From Imbricaverruca yamaguchii (lineage: Eukaryota; Arthropoda; Thecostraca; Neoverrucidae), in NCBI GenBank assembly GCA_034440575.1, contig JAOTOL010001388.1, positions 726,501 through 790,500 of the forward strand: a stretch of DNA of 64,000 bases, read 5' to 3'. The notes under the pieces are model-generated. The model was not told the origin of the DNA. It worked only from the letters and a program-made list of their open reading frames with translations, and did not search any database. The translations under genes and the position numbers were made by a program. Positions 48,451 through 59,834 of the stretch are shown here, in pieces; the stretch's first letter is position 1; each line of letters starts with the position of its first letter.

Positions 48451-49950
48451 TGAGATCTCACACACGGGCAAGTATATTGCAATGCATTTTTGTGAGGTTT
48501 ATACAAATTGACAAGCACGCCATGTGCAAAAAGACTCTTCGACATCCACCGACCGGCCTCCTGGTAGTCGGGCGTTCCATGTCACAAAGGTTTGATTGGC
48601 GCGGCGCCTTGGCGGAGCTTGTGCCGGCCGGTCTCAACCTCATTTGATCCTGAAGGCACTGCCTTAGGGTCATCGAGCTTCTGCAGCGAGTTCACTGTGG
48701 CTGTAAACAGCAATCCTAGATTATCAGCCTGTTGGCTATGCTTGGCTACCACAAATTGTTGGATTCGAGTAGTTATCCCAGTATGTATATATACATATAT
48801 ATATAATCTGATGGTATAGTACTGATTTCGACATTGAAGGGTATATCTACACTGTGAATTCCGGTGTTTTTTAAGTGCTAATGTTAACACAGAACGGTAA
48901 GAAAATTGCGAAACATAAGTCTAAATATTCCGTACAATTGTGCAATTGTGTCACAATTGCATCCGGATTTCAGGACGGCCTGAGAGGCATGCCTGCCACG
49001 TCACTCATTTGTGAGTATCAGTGCATGAGCACATGCAATTCGTCCCCTGTGAGAGGAGAGAAGTCGAATACTGTGTTTATTCTGATGCACGAAATCTTAC
49101 CTCGCGGACAATCTGGCTGGTGCATGTAGAGCTAGTAACATTATGTCCGTGATAACCGTATTCATGAAGTTGCTTTTGGCAAATGCTGAGTCATTGATGT
49201 TTTTCAAGGGCTAGGTGGAACAAACAATATAGCTCCTCCCAAACGTGCATGAATGGACACAACTTAACATTCTTTGAACTTACACGATCATCTTAAAGCG
49301 AAGGCTTGACAAAATTACTTGGGCTGAAGTGCATCGCACTCCTGATTAAGGAAAAATGGATTCCGCTTGGAACTTTTTTACTAAAGGCATATTTGCACCA
49401 GTCAGGTGATAAGTTCTGACAATCTGGATTCACTCGTACTTGTATTCACTCTTCTGCTTGCACTAGGAAAAGATAGTGAGACCTATTTTGTTGGCGTTGG
49501 ATGAATTTCTGGTTTGAAAACGAACACGAACATCAACATCAGCATCAACATTAACATCCACTTCACGTTTTCAGCCGTGCACATTTCGTACTTTATGAGC
49601 ATCGTATCGTATGCTCCTTTTATCAGCGTTGGAATAGTTACGGAATATTCTATGCACAAAGTTTCCGTCTTGGAGATCTGGCTGGAAAACAACGTATCCG
49701 AAATTGGCTTATGGATTCGGCTACACTTTTTTTGGTGGATATTCAGGTAGAATATTCCGAAATATAGCCTTAGATATTTACATGTGACATTCTAGCGATG
49801 GGATAGTCGACTAAAAGTATGACATTCTCATGAATATATTTCTTTAGCTCACCACTACAAATAGACAAAAACAAATACACATGCTTCGACACCCATGTAA
49901 ATGACTACTACCCCGAAAAAAACTGTTCAGTAGTGATCCAGAATAGACTA
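48451..49950. other. No gene recognised
   Basis: A short ATATATAC tract lies at 48785-48805 and an AACATCAACATCAGCATC run at 49520-49560. No gene is recognised. Confidence 0.4.
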
Positions 49951-50959
49951 TTAACCCGCGCACGTCCAGGAGGGGTGGCAGATATCTGCCCCCACCAGTT
50001 TTTCCTCATTTGCCGCTAAACTAATCAGGTTAGCAAGGCTAAACCTAGCATAGCTGTTCATTGGTCTTTTTCGCATATCTTCATACATTTTAAATCTTGG
50101 GTCATCTCAGGTCAGGTCACCAGGTCAGGCGAAGTGACCCAACTACACTTGGAGTTCTAGGTGGCATAACTTTCACAATAATTGGGCGATTGATTTCAAA
50201 CATATAGCATGTCATGATCTCATCAGGTACCATAATATGTATATCGTTTTTTTTGTAGCATTGACCTTAGGTCAGGTCGCTGCCATGGCTTCCCCATTAT
50301 AGGGATATGGTAAAATATGCAAATGTTTCCTAGTTACATATTTGCGCTCGGAATGATCTCACAACGGTTGTGGCATGTAGATGGAAGCTATGCTCAATGC
50401 TACCGCTGAAATTTTTGCTCAGTGACCTCACCAAGGTCTCTGAGGTCACCTGAGATCACTACACATTTATGCGCATTACATCGCACTGCATTGAGCTAGA
50501 AGGCTGAAATTACCGTCGTTGTGCTTGTATCGTCAAGACGTGTCGATTAATACATTACATGAACTCCCTAGTCCTTGACCTGAGGTCATGATTTCATGAC
50601 CTTGACCTGAGTTTCGGTCGACCTGACCCTAAATTGCACCGCCTATTGTCGGTAGCGTATTTCAAGGACTGTCGAATAGCGTTCGCCGTTTGTTTCCATC
50701 TGTTACAGGTCCTGAAATATGTGTCAATATCTGAGTCCCACCTGATCTGGTCGAATTTGACCTATGATGACCCAGTGGCCTGACTGTTGACCTGAGCAAA
50801 AAAATGACCGAAACACTTTCGATGGAGCCCGTCACCAGCTATCCAACGCCGTTTTCCGTTTGTCGCTAGCTAGCATAGTTATAGAGATCTTAGGGGGCAG
50901 ACATCTGCCCCCCTCGGACCTGCGAAGTTGGCGCGGACCGCCGGACGTGCGAGTGTTAA
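49951..50959. mobile_element. TTAA-bounded family A element, copy 2
   Basis: It starts TTAACCCGCGCACGTCCAGG and ends GGACGTGCGAGTGTTAA, with TTAA at 50956-50959. The subterminal palindrome GGCAGATATCTGCC is kept at the left, and GGGGGCAGACATCTGCCCCC at the right. It is the full-length relative of 1941-2961. No ORF of note. Confidence 0.85.
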
Positions 50960-51270
50960 CGTCATGTGTCCCCTAACTCTGCGCCTGCCCTGAAACATTT
51001 CTTATAAGTATGTAAATAGTAATGCTCAACATAAAATCAGCGTTCCGTCTCTATTCCTTAGATGAGTATTGGAGACCTTGAGTGTTTGTGGATCCTCTCA
51101 CATAAACTCAATCGCTATCTCTTGGCCCCGAGCTCCTCGTTGCTACCCCGCATATCTTTTCAGAATACCTATGGGATCTCCACGAAAACTTCTCGGCTCC
51201 TTTTTTTGAGCATCCGGGCGGTTGAAGTTATTCCTTAGGACGGGGAGGGGATAGTTAACTCCATTCACCA
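50960..51270. other. No gene recognised
   Basis: No recognisable content in this 310-base spacer. Confidence 0.35.
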
Positions 51271-51732
51271 ATGGGCAGACAGCCGCCGAGTAGTGGTGGA
51301 GTGAACCGTTTCTGTGTAGTGAACTACACCAACTATGCGGATACTGTCGCCTCTCGTGCGCGGTATGGCAACAACATCCCGGACCGCTCCGGTGTCAGAA
51401 GTCATGTGGTCTGTGTGAACCGGACACGGCCCAGGGCCGTCAACACAGCCGGGCAAACCAATATCGCCGTCACGTTCATGAAGCATATTGAGCCCTTTGC
51501 AGAAGTCGTGCACTAAAAGGCACGACTTCTGCAACGGCTTCTGCAACGGCTTCTGCACGACTTCGGCACACAGGACAACGGCTTTGTGCAGAAGAAAGAC
51601 GGTGAGAATGCATGGATACCCGATGGGTATAAGGATTCAATGTGGCACATCACACACGTACATCTAAGCACCCGCGTCTTAAACGCCGTAAATGCTCTCA
51701 GCGAATTCGCGAATCGTGTTCGTCTCTCTTAG
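51271..51732 (+). pseudogene. Unrecognised coding-like frame broken by a 45-base fold-back insertion
   Basis: From the ATG at 51271 (MGRQPPSSGGVNRFCVVNYT) the frame is open to a TAA at 51514, then continues in the same frame to a TAG at 51730-51732. The only stop lies in a 45-base segment (51514-51558) that starts with an inverted copy of the preceding GCAGAAGTCGTGC and then repeats CGGCTTCTGCAA. Skipping those 15 codons leaves a continuous frame of about 138 codons. The composition looks coding (Asn, Arg, Val, aromatic residues spread evenly). I do not recognise the protein. The last 60 bases overlap the opposite-strand LINE fragment. Confidence 0.4.
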
Positions 51733-51734
51733 TA

Positions 51735-52664
51735 ATTCGCTAAATACGCCACACATAGTACTTGCCACACGTGCATTTCGCAGATGAAAAAAAAAACAGG
51801 TTGCCTGGTTCTCCTTACCAGGACGCACAGTCCGAAGTTCTGCAATAAAACCGATGAGTCCATCTTAACGCATAACACATTTCGTAAGCATATGATGTCG
51901 GCCTGTACGGCCTGACGAGTTGGCACAGACGTCATGTTATAAAAGCGAAGGAAGTCCTGATATTGCAGAGATTCTGGCATAGGTGCATCATCACGATGTT
52001 CGGCTGACCACGCTAAAAACGTGTGCTATACACCGTCCATCCGACCCAGATGTGTCGTAGCTGCGCCTGTCCAAATGACAGGGCAATAATCAAGGCTCAA
52101 GGAGCAACACACTCATATTCGCGATATATGCCGTCAACAGAGAATACTTTTGAACCTTCACCACAAGGTTATAATGCTTGCATTTATGCAATACACACCC
52201 AGAGAGATTGGTTTGCAATTGACACAGTTCTCTCCACATGCTGCGAGAATGTAAATTTACTGCCCGGCTACACACCCAGGTACGCAGCACAGTCTCACGC
52301 TACAACGCAACATCGTGCACCTTGTAGGCGAAACACACAGGAGCACGACGGAGAGTCATTGTGAACGAATTGCACCTCAGAGGGTTAAAGGATAGCATCC
52401 AGTCTGCGGACCATCTGCAGAGGGAATCAATGCCCTTCTGCGGGTAGCTCACGTCCACAGACGCTACCGTCCACAAAAAAATATGTCACCAGCAAACATT
52501 AGGCATTCCGATTCAATTCTGGACGGTAGGTCGTTCACAAACAGGACAAATAATAGAGAGGCCAGCAAGCTCCCTTCTGCTGAACCAGCAGTGATGTCAG
52601 TCAAACCCGAGACAGCACCGCTGACTGCATGAAATATGACCATGTGGTCGTTAAGCAGCTGCAT
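51735..52664 (-). pseudogene. LINE reverse-transcriptase fragment (late RT to C-terminus)
   Basis: On the minus strand, GLTDITAGSAEGSLLASLLF then VLFVNDLPSRIESECLMFAGD matches the RT region with the PQGSxLGPLLF and FADD motifs, both mutated (FAGD). It continues in shifted frames as DSLCRWSADWMLSFNPLRCN, VSIANQSL, HKCKHYN and near the end FLRFYNMTSVPTRQAVQADI and VRRTRQPVF. Several frameshifts and stops show it is dead. The family is jockey/CR1-like. Confidence 0.8.
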
Positions 52665-52795
52665 GGAATCTCACCAGGTGGTCGCTAAATAACTGCACCG
52701 AATTTCACCAGGTGGTTGCTAAATATCGGCATCCAGTCTCACTAGGTGGTCGGCAGATAACTGTGTCGAATCTCACTAGGTGGTCGATAAATACC
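52637..52795. repeat. 34-bp minisatellite at the truncated 5' edge of the LINE fragment
   Basis: About 4.5 copies of AGGTGGTCGCTAAATAACTG plus 14 bases. The first unit overlaps the LINE reading, so the array replaces RT sequence upstream of the GLTD segment. Confidence 0.8.
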
Positions 52796-55060
52796 TGTTG
52801 ATAATCGAATGAGCCTCCCAAAGTATCTCACACACCTGGATAGTCCAAGTAAGGAATTAGCCCTACTCTTTTTCTTCTCGAACACGTATTCATCTCACAA
52901 AAGTTCAAGCTCCTTCCCCATCGCAAGGCGCCAGCGAATCCAAACAATATATTCAACTGGCCATGCCGAGAATGTCTCGCAGTCACACAGGCAGCTCCGT
53001 CCCTGCACCTGTCTGCGGCAATAAGCCAAATAATCCATACGCTCCCACCAAGTGCTCACACGCGGCCTCCAAAGCCCGGCAGTCAAGCGATCTCAAGCAG
53101 GCTGCATGTTAAATTTCCGCATATTCAGCTTCACATGCCACCGGAAGTGAACTACTTTTCTCGCTTGAATAAGTACGCGAATAAGGCCGAATGGCAACGT
53201 CCGCTCACACCCGCCAATACGTTAGAGTTTGAGCCAACCGCCATCAGGCATAAGGCGCAGGTGTGTCAACCTAATCCATCTCGTCATGTTGAGGAGTCGC
53301 ACAATACCGCGTATGGCTGGTGGTGACAGCATGTGCCTCACCATGTCACACGATCAAATGGCATCGCAAAACGAAGGACACGACTATCACAGTTTTAACG
53401 TCGGACGCAAAAATGAAGTCCTCAGAGGTTAGGTGCACAAGTGGCGTATTCACAGGTTAGCCGCAGAAATGGCGTCATCACACATACCAAGTTAGGGTGC
53501 AATGCTTATGCAAACTCACGAACGCGCAAGCTGATAATGCATTGAATGCTATCATTGACACAAGCCTCATACTAAAGCCTGGTTCACTCGACCACCAGTT
53601 CAAAACGAGCCGGAAAGCAACCGCTGTTGAGAATGCACCTGCCAGGAATCTCTCGCCCGCACTTCCGATATCGCCATCCTACAATGCCCCTGACGGGTGG
53701 GGGTAGATTCCACGCCATTTCGGCTCAAATTGAGAAACTGACAAAAAGTCCAACCAAAACGAGTTCCTTCGCATGTGACCAATCTAAACAAATACACAGT
53801 ATTTGCGTCAGGTCACTTGACATTTCAGACAACCTCAAATACAAAGATTTTAGGAAAATCGACTATCTTGGGATATGTTTAGTTTCAGATGGCTATGCGA
53901 ACAACGTACTGGAAATAGAATCAACAATGGTTAATACAGAATCAAAATAAAAGAAATAATAAATAAAATAAAACAGAATCAAAATGGTTGTCAGCATGCA
54001 GTCATGGACGCGAACAACCAGCCTTAGGACATATTATCTGTTCCCATGCATAAGCGCATCCCATGCACCAAGTCACATCTAATGTTATTGGATTATGAAA
54101 TTCGTTAGCTCATAAAATGACTGCACATGAAACCTATGGGGTCATCCAGAATAAAATGGAGCGTTTAGTTCGAACTTAACGTGTAAAGCAATTAATAATG
54201 CATCGAAAACAAAACAGTCAGCTGAAGTCAACTAACGTCAATGACTTATGATGACCTCGATAGGCACACTCTTATGTGTGAGCAAGTGCATATGGTCGAT
54301 GAGCAATTGAATAAGTTAATATCGATTAATTTAAAAAATATTTATACCCTGCAAAAGCTACGAGTTATATTCATTTCGGTGACATACGTCTCTGGTCATG
54401 ACATTATTACTCAGTGACCTCAGGTCACAGTAAAGTACAATTTGCTCCTGGTGCATCAAAAACGTGTGCGAGCAGCTAGGCCAAATTGTACTCGCGTGCA
54501 GCAGACGTGTCTTGAGCTATTGTTGGATCATTGTCTCAGGGGATGGCACCTCCTCACTCTCCTCTAGTAAAGGCTAAAGATATGGTAGCATCAAATGCCG
54601 CCAACACAATATGGTAACAACGGTGCGATGGGTGCAAGTTAAGCGGGCCGGCGCGAGATTAAAGTGTGTCAGAGTTTTCCTGTGGGGTTCCTTTATAGAT
54701 TGCATTGCTTATTGAAATGGATGTGGAAGATTTGTTGCTGCTTATGCTGCAGGAACTAGCAGACCGAGCCCGTATAACTTGGACCCGCCTACCCTTGCCA
54801 GCTAATGAAGAGCATGACGAGTTTGCGAGCTTGGCGAGAGAGTGTGTGCATGGATACGGATAGTTTGCATGGCTCGCACAAGTTGAGCCTAAGAATACTT
54901 GATGATGTGACGATTAGTCTAAGGGTGAAGTGTATGTGTCCCAATCGAAATGTTGTTCATTTGAATCCCACCTGTCGCTGCTCTTCACCAGCGATCAATC
55001 GGAGGTGAGAGATTGGCGATGATAGATGACTCAGCAGTCGACGTGTTGTAAAATCGGCGA
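52796..55060. other. No gene recognised; possible LINE trace
   Basis: The plus strand near 53845-53920 reads KIDYLGICLVSDGYANNVLE, loosely like the YLG...SDG...EI segment of RTE/craniofacial-type LINE proteins, but without supporting neighbours. Otherwise no gene. Confidence 0.25.
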
Positions 55061-55086
55061 CCTCCACGCAGCTGTGATGAGGTGAT

Positions 55087-55240
55087 TGAACTGGTGGTCT
55101 CCAGACTACACATGGACACTACGTACACGACTGCTGTAACAACAGCAAAAGATGGCCCTTGCAAAGGCTGGCCATCGAACTGGTGGTCTCCAGAATGCAC
55201 ATGGACACTACCTACCTACTGCCGTAGTCCCATCAAAAGC
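55087..55240. repeat. Direct duplication, period 90 bp
   Basis: GAACTGGTGGTCTCCAGA then CACATGGACACTAC occurs at 55087 and 55177. Confidence 0.75.
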
Positions 55241-55492
55241 TGGAAATAGCCATCTCATCTGGTCAACAATATTTGTAAGCGCAAATATGCGAAGCCAATG
55301 GTTGGTTTCACGCAATGTTGTATCAAGGATGCACTTCGTAGGGTAGTGAACCACCACGGATTCATTACGTTTGTCGAGTATGGATGACACGTCTAGTAAT
55401 TGACCTCATAGATAGTCGCTTTCAGAAAACAATTGTCGAACGAGGATGGTTGGCTGTAATTGTCTTTTTTCAGGATCTAAAAACAACAAGCT

Positions 55493-55798
55493 GTACGACC
55501 CTCAATATACCAGGAGGTGCTGAGTTTACAACAAAAGTAACGTTAGGGATTATGCTATATTACTCAACATTTCGGCCAGGGGCCATCGTCAGGAGTGTGT
55601 GTAATTTTCAGAGACCGTCCAGGGCGCGTGTTAAAGTCAGATAACCGTACCTGACGATGGCCAGGGGCCATCGTCAGGCTCTCATGAAAACCCCACTCCT
55701 GACGATGGCCCCTGGCCGAAACGTTGAGTAATATAGCATAATCCCTAACGTTACTTTTGATGAAAACTCAGCACCTCCTGGTATATTGAGGGTCGTAC
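55493..55798. repeat. 105-bp inverted repeat with a nested palindrome and a family B end
   Basis: 55493-55597 and 55693-55798 are nearly perfect inverted copies (left arm GTACGACCCTCAATATACC..., right arm ending in its complement). The 95-base centre holds a 35-base family B left end (TTAA at 55634-55637) and CCTGACGATGGCC/GGCCATCGTCAGG, a second stem at about 55652-55680. Confidence 0.85.
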
Positions 55799-56082
55799 AA
55801 TTCGTCTCACGCAATGTCTAAAACCCAGGAGCACTTAAGAGCCATTCTTCGTTGTATTAAACAACAACAAGCTGGATACTTAAAGCTTCTCGAAAGCAAA
55901 ATCTGTCGCCCAAATTTCCAATTTGCGACCTTTTCCACCCCTGGCTCCCATGAAAACTCCTGATTCCTCCCGATACCACCAAACCGTACCTTGCCTGGCC
56001 TCACATCAACCATGTGCAAAAAGAGATTCCTTTTCTTTTCATCATCAATGTCGAATACGAAGGTAACATCGGCTATCTGACT
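55799..56082. other. No firm gene; short unrecognised frame
   Basis: The plus strand from 55814 reads MSKTQEHLRAILRCIKQQQ, then about 36 more residues to a stop. It faintly resembles the start of some Gypsy Gag proteins, but this is weak. Confidence 0.2.
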
Positions 56083-57799
56083 TTAACACGCGCCCTGGAG
56101 GGCCTCTGAAAACTACGCACACTGGAGGGGGGCAGATTCCGCCCCTTAAGATCTCAGCTTCTACTAACCCTCGCACGGCTGGTGGGTAGGTATCTACATA
56201 TTTTTTTTAAAAAACATAAAAAAAAAAAAAAATCCAAGATTTTTAAAATAAAAAATTCAAATTTTTTTTAGAGGATGTAAAAATAGCTAATTGTAAGGTA
56301 TGCCAAATTTCAGCGTCCTGCCGCGCGTCCGTTTTCCCGCTGTCGCGGGAAAACTTTGGTGGGGTCAGTATCTACCCCCTCAGGTGTACGAGTGTTAAGG
56401 TCAAATCCTAGCGTAAAAATACCGGAATACTTTCGACTGGAATTTGATCGAGCTATCCGATGCAATTTTCAGATTCGTTCTATCTTGCTTGGTTCATGAG
56501 ATACCTGGGGGTAGGTATCTGCCCCCCAGCCTGGCGAAGGTGGCTCAGACCACCAGCCGTGCGAGGGGTAAGGCTAGAGAAACACAATTCGCAGGGTGGG
56601 TAGGCACGATAGTGACCTCTAATGTGTTCAAATCTCGTGACCTTAGGTCAATACCTTCAGGGTCAAATGAGGTCAAAATATCAACATTTTCCGGTTTTGC
56701 GTGGATTGGCTTGTCATTGTTATGAATCGCAGTGATTGTGTTTAAATGATCCAAAATTGGCATCAATGATGTTTTTGACATTATTAATGACGCGATGCAA
56801 ATCCCAGATCCGCCATTTGACTTTAGGTCACCTATTTAGTAGCACTTTATCAGGTCATTACCTGCTCCAGTTACCGGAACCGGGCTGCCCACCCGACTGC
56901 TCCGGCACAATCGACTTCACAAAGAAAGGAGTGAAATACATGAATAAAGTATGGAAACGCTTAGGCAAACAATGACAAACAGTATATTTCCGGGTGTGTA
57001 GGGAGTAGCATGCGAAGTGACATCAATCGCATGACAGTCATTCGCATTTATGACAACATACCGGTTGACGAAGTTTGGTTCCATTAGCCTGTCATGAACT
57101 TGACCTGACTTGACCTAGGCGACCTAACATCACTTTTTAAATTATAGAGCATAGCAATATGCATGAAAGAAGTCGCTAGTATTGTCAAGAACACTTCTCT
57201 TTCCTTTTGCCAATATACGGAATTTTTGTGGTCTTGCGCTGCGAAATTTGTTTACTCTTACGGCCCCTAAATTGAAAACTTTCCGGCCGATTTTCATTTT
57301 TCTTACTTTAAGGAATGCGCCGGTGATTTCTAAGCAAGTACGCAAAACATGGCCTATATTTGTTGATACAATATTGAGTTATGTACGAAAAATCGGAGGG
57401 GTGGGCGGATTTCATCCTCCCCCAGGGTGTGTATTAACCTGATATGAACTCGACGTGACTTGACCTGGCTGACCTGACATGACTTTCAAACAATATAGCA
57501 TAACAATTTACATCAAACAAGTCGCTAGTGTTGCCAAGAACACTTCCTTTTTGCCAATGTACGGGAAGCGCATCAACGCCGATATTTGTGGTCTGGCGCA
57601 GAATTTTGTTTACTTTAACGACCCCTAACTCGAAAAGGTTTCGGTAGATTTTCATTTTTTTACCGTAAACAACGCGCCGGTCATTTGGAAGCAGGTACAC
57701 GAAAAAATGGCGTACATCGGCCGGTACAATCTGGAGGTATGTACGAAAACCGGAGGGGTGGCTGGATTTCATCCCCCCCCCCTCTAGGGCGCGTGTTTA
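56083..57799. mobile_element. TTAA-bounded family B element, copy 4, carrying a D-type insertion
   Basis: TTAA at 56083-56086; the right TTAA has mutated to TTTA (57796-57799); internal TTAA at 57434-57437. Between TCTCAGCTTCTAC and GGCTAGAG, continuous in other copies, lies the insertion at 56164-56571. The rest keeps the family order, including the doubled right end and the YMNKVWKRLGKQ tail frame. Confidence 0.85.
56164..56571. mobile_element. D-type TTAA element(s) inserted in family B copy 4
   Basis: The outer ends are inverted repeats: TAACCCTCGCACGGCTGGTGG and its complement CCACCAGCCGTGCGAGGGGT. Inside, at 56395-56398, is another TTAA with a C-like end (TTTGGCATACC relative, GCGCG stem, GTATCTAC hairpin core). 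So either one composite element or an element within an element. Hairpin cores GTAGGTATCTAC and GGGGGTAGGTATCTGCCCCC recall families A and B. Confidence 0.65.
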
Positions 57800-59834
57800 T
57801 CGGTAAACAACCAGGCAACGTAATCAACTCGAAGCATGGGAATTATGCTTTGCAATGCTTTTGCACGTAGCGGACATTAGCAACTTGCATGCCAGTCAAG
57901 CTAAAGTTACCTACCGCAATATTCGATATTATGACACATGTATTCAATACTAGGGCTACCAAGCTTTGTTCAGCGGGAGCAACTTTTCCCAGCAGGATTG
58001 GCTAGCTTTGTTCACCGGCTTTAACCGTTGTGGAAACAGGTTGGACAAACCTAGGCTTGTCCGCTTGCGTTGCAAAACTGGATATAGCTGAATTTCAGCC
58101 AAGGTGCAATGTTCGTGAATAAAATAACATGCAATTGATAACTGCATTCATGATGACCATATTTTTTATTTTATCTGCTTCGATTTGCCTGTCCTCTACA
58201 GCTTTTTCGCCTTCGTGGATGCATTAAAAAAAAACGACTGTGGCTGATAGGACTAACTGCTAAGTGCGACCGATGCGATGTAAAATAATGGGATAGGAGC
58301 GATGAGCCCACACATTTTGAGGTGGGATAACTGGAAGAGGCCGTAGATTAGACAGGCTGGGAACGAAGGAAATGAAGAAAATGTCAGACCAAAATTACAA
58401 TTCCTGGCGACAGTAAAAAGCAACACGAAATGTAGAATAACTATATAACACAATTGAAGAACAATTGAGAAGAACCCGAATGCGGAACCTTTTCAATTCT
58501 ACGATGAGTATTCTGTCCGTCAAAGGACATCCTTTTTAGCTGAGCCCTTCCACTAATGGGATCTAGAAACAAACACTCATACATATAGTGAGGTGGCGTG
58601 GTGTTGAGCACATCTCTGGAAAGTGGCTTGCAAACATTTGCTCATGGTCTACACTCTGATGGAAAAGAAACGAACAATTAGCATATTTATATCTGGTTGT
58701 GATTGAAACTGGGCTCTGTGATGCATCGTGTGTTGCTGTTCGTCACTGATATCTGGTATAATTGACTGATAATGCTCACAAACATGGGGGGGCTGTCACA
58801 TCAGGCAGCGGATATAAATGTCAAGCAGCGGAGGGTTGACAAGCATAATAAGTGAATAAATGAAAAGTTAAAAAACTACAGGAATCAGTAATGTTCAAGG
58901 TCATCTACGAAAGGTCTGCAAAGATCCACATCTTGACTCCAAGCACAGCCTCCGCGTGCCAGTCCAAGACCGTACCAGTTCAATCACCCAGTCTCTCACA
59001 AGAAACAAAAAACGTTGCCATGCCAACCAAATGCAACTGAAGGACCGCCATATTGGCTTGCATGCTCTTCACAATATCCTACGTCTTTCATTCTGAAACG
59101 TCGATACAGTTAGAAATCGCTGGGAAATTCCCAACCGGAAGTTTACTACTCTCTTGAATTGTGGACACCTTCAGCATCACCAGCCCTTCCCTGCGCTCTA
59201 CGACATTGGCCGTATCCATGTAAGTGACGTAGGTAGGCGGTTGCAGTGCATGAGACGCATGAGGGAAAACCAGCCGCTAAATTATGTCGAGCTTTTCATA
59301 CCTTGGTCCATGTGGCAGACGCAACCTGTTGGCGGTTGAGATGTATTTTTCAGAAGATAAATAAAATTTCAAGTTCTAACTATATTGGAATATGAAATTA
59401 ATTGGTCAAAGAGAAGGGGATGCAAGCGAATTTTACTCTGCATCCTGCTCACTTTATATTCTGCAGTATATGTGCGAGCTTAGCTTCAATAAGCAAATAC
59501 GTTCATGCACGTCTAAGCAACATTAGGAGGCCCCGCAGAATGACAATGCATTGTTCCGCGAAGTGCTTGGAAATTCTTGTGAGAGTCGCAACTCCCTTCA
59601 TCGTGCCAAGAGCCCGTATCCGCCACGCGCCATTTAATTTCTCTTGGACTCTTGAGGCCACATCGCATACCAAATACGCGTCCTTTTCCATCAACATCAC
59701 ATTCATCGCCGCAGGGCAGCCGCCCGTCCCCATCAGCCACCACGCTGGGAAAATAAACTTCCGCTATCGCCGGCCGCCCTGATCTAGTAGGGCGACAACA
59801 CTTCCCGAAGTGGCCGGGCACGCGCGGCCGACCG
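57800..59834. other. No gene recognised
   Basis: About 2 kb without recognisable content. The plus strand at 59402-59782 is open for 126 codons, Arg/His-rich, unrecognised. Confidence 0.35.

Noticed and set aside
53845..53950. RTE-type LINE coding segment
   Set aside because: A single YLG...SDG resemblance without neighbouring motifs; kept only as a note.
55814..55984. Start of a Gypsy Gag gene
   Set aside because: Only a short Gln-rich, coiled-coil-like stretch before a stop; no capsid or zinc-knuckle sequence follows.
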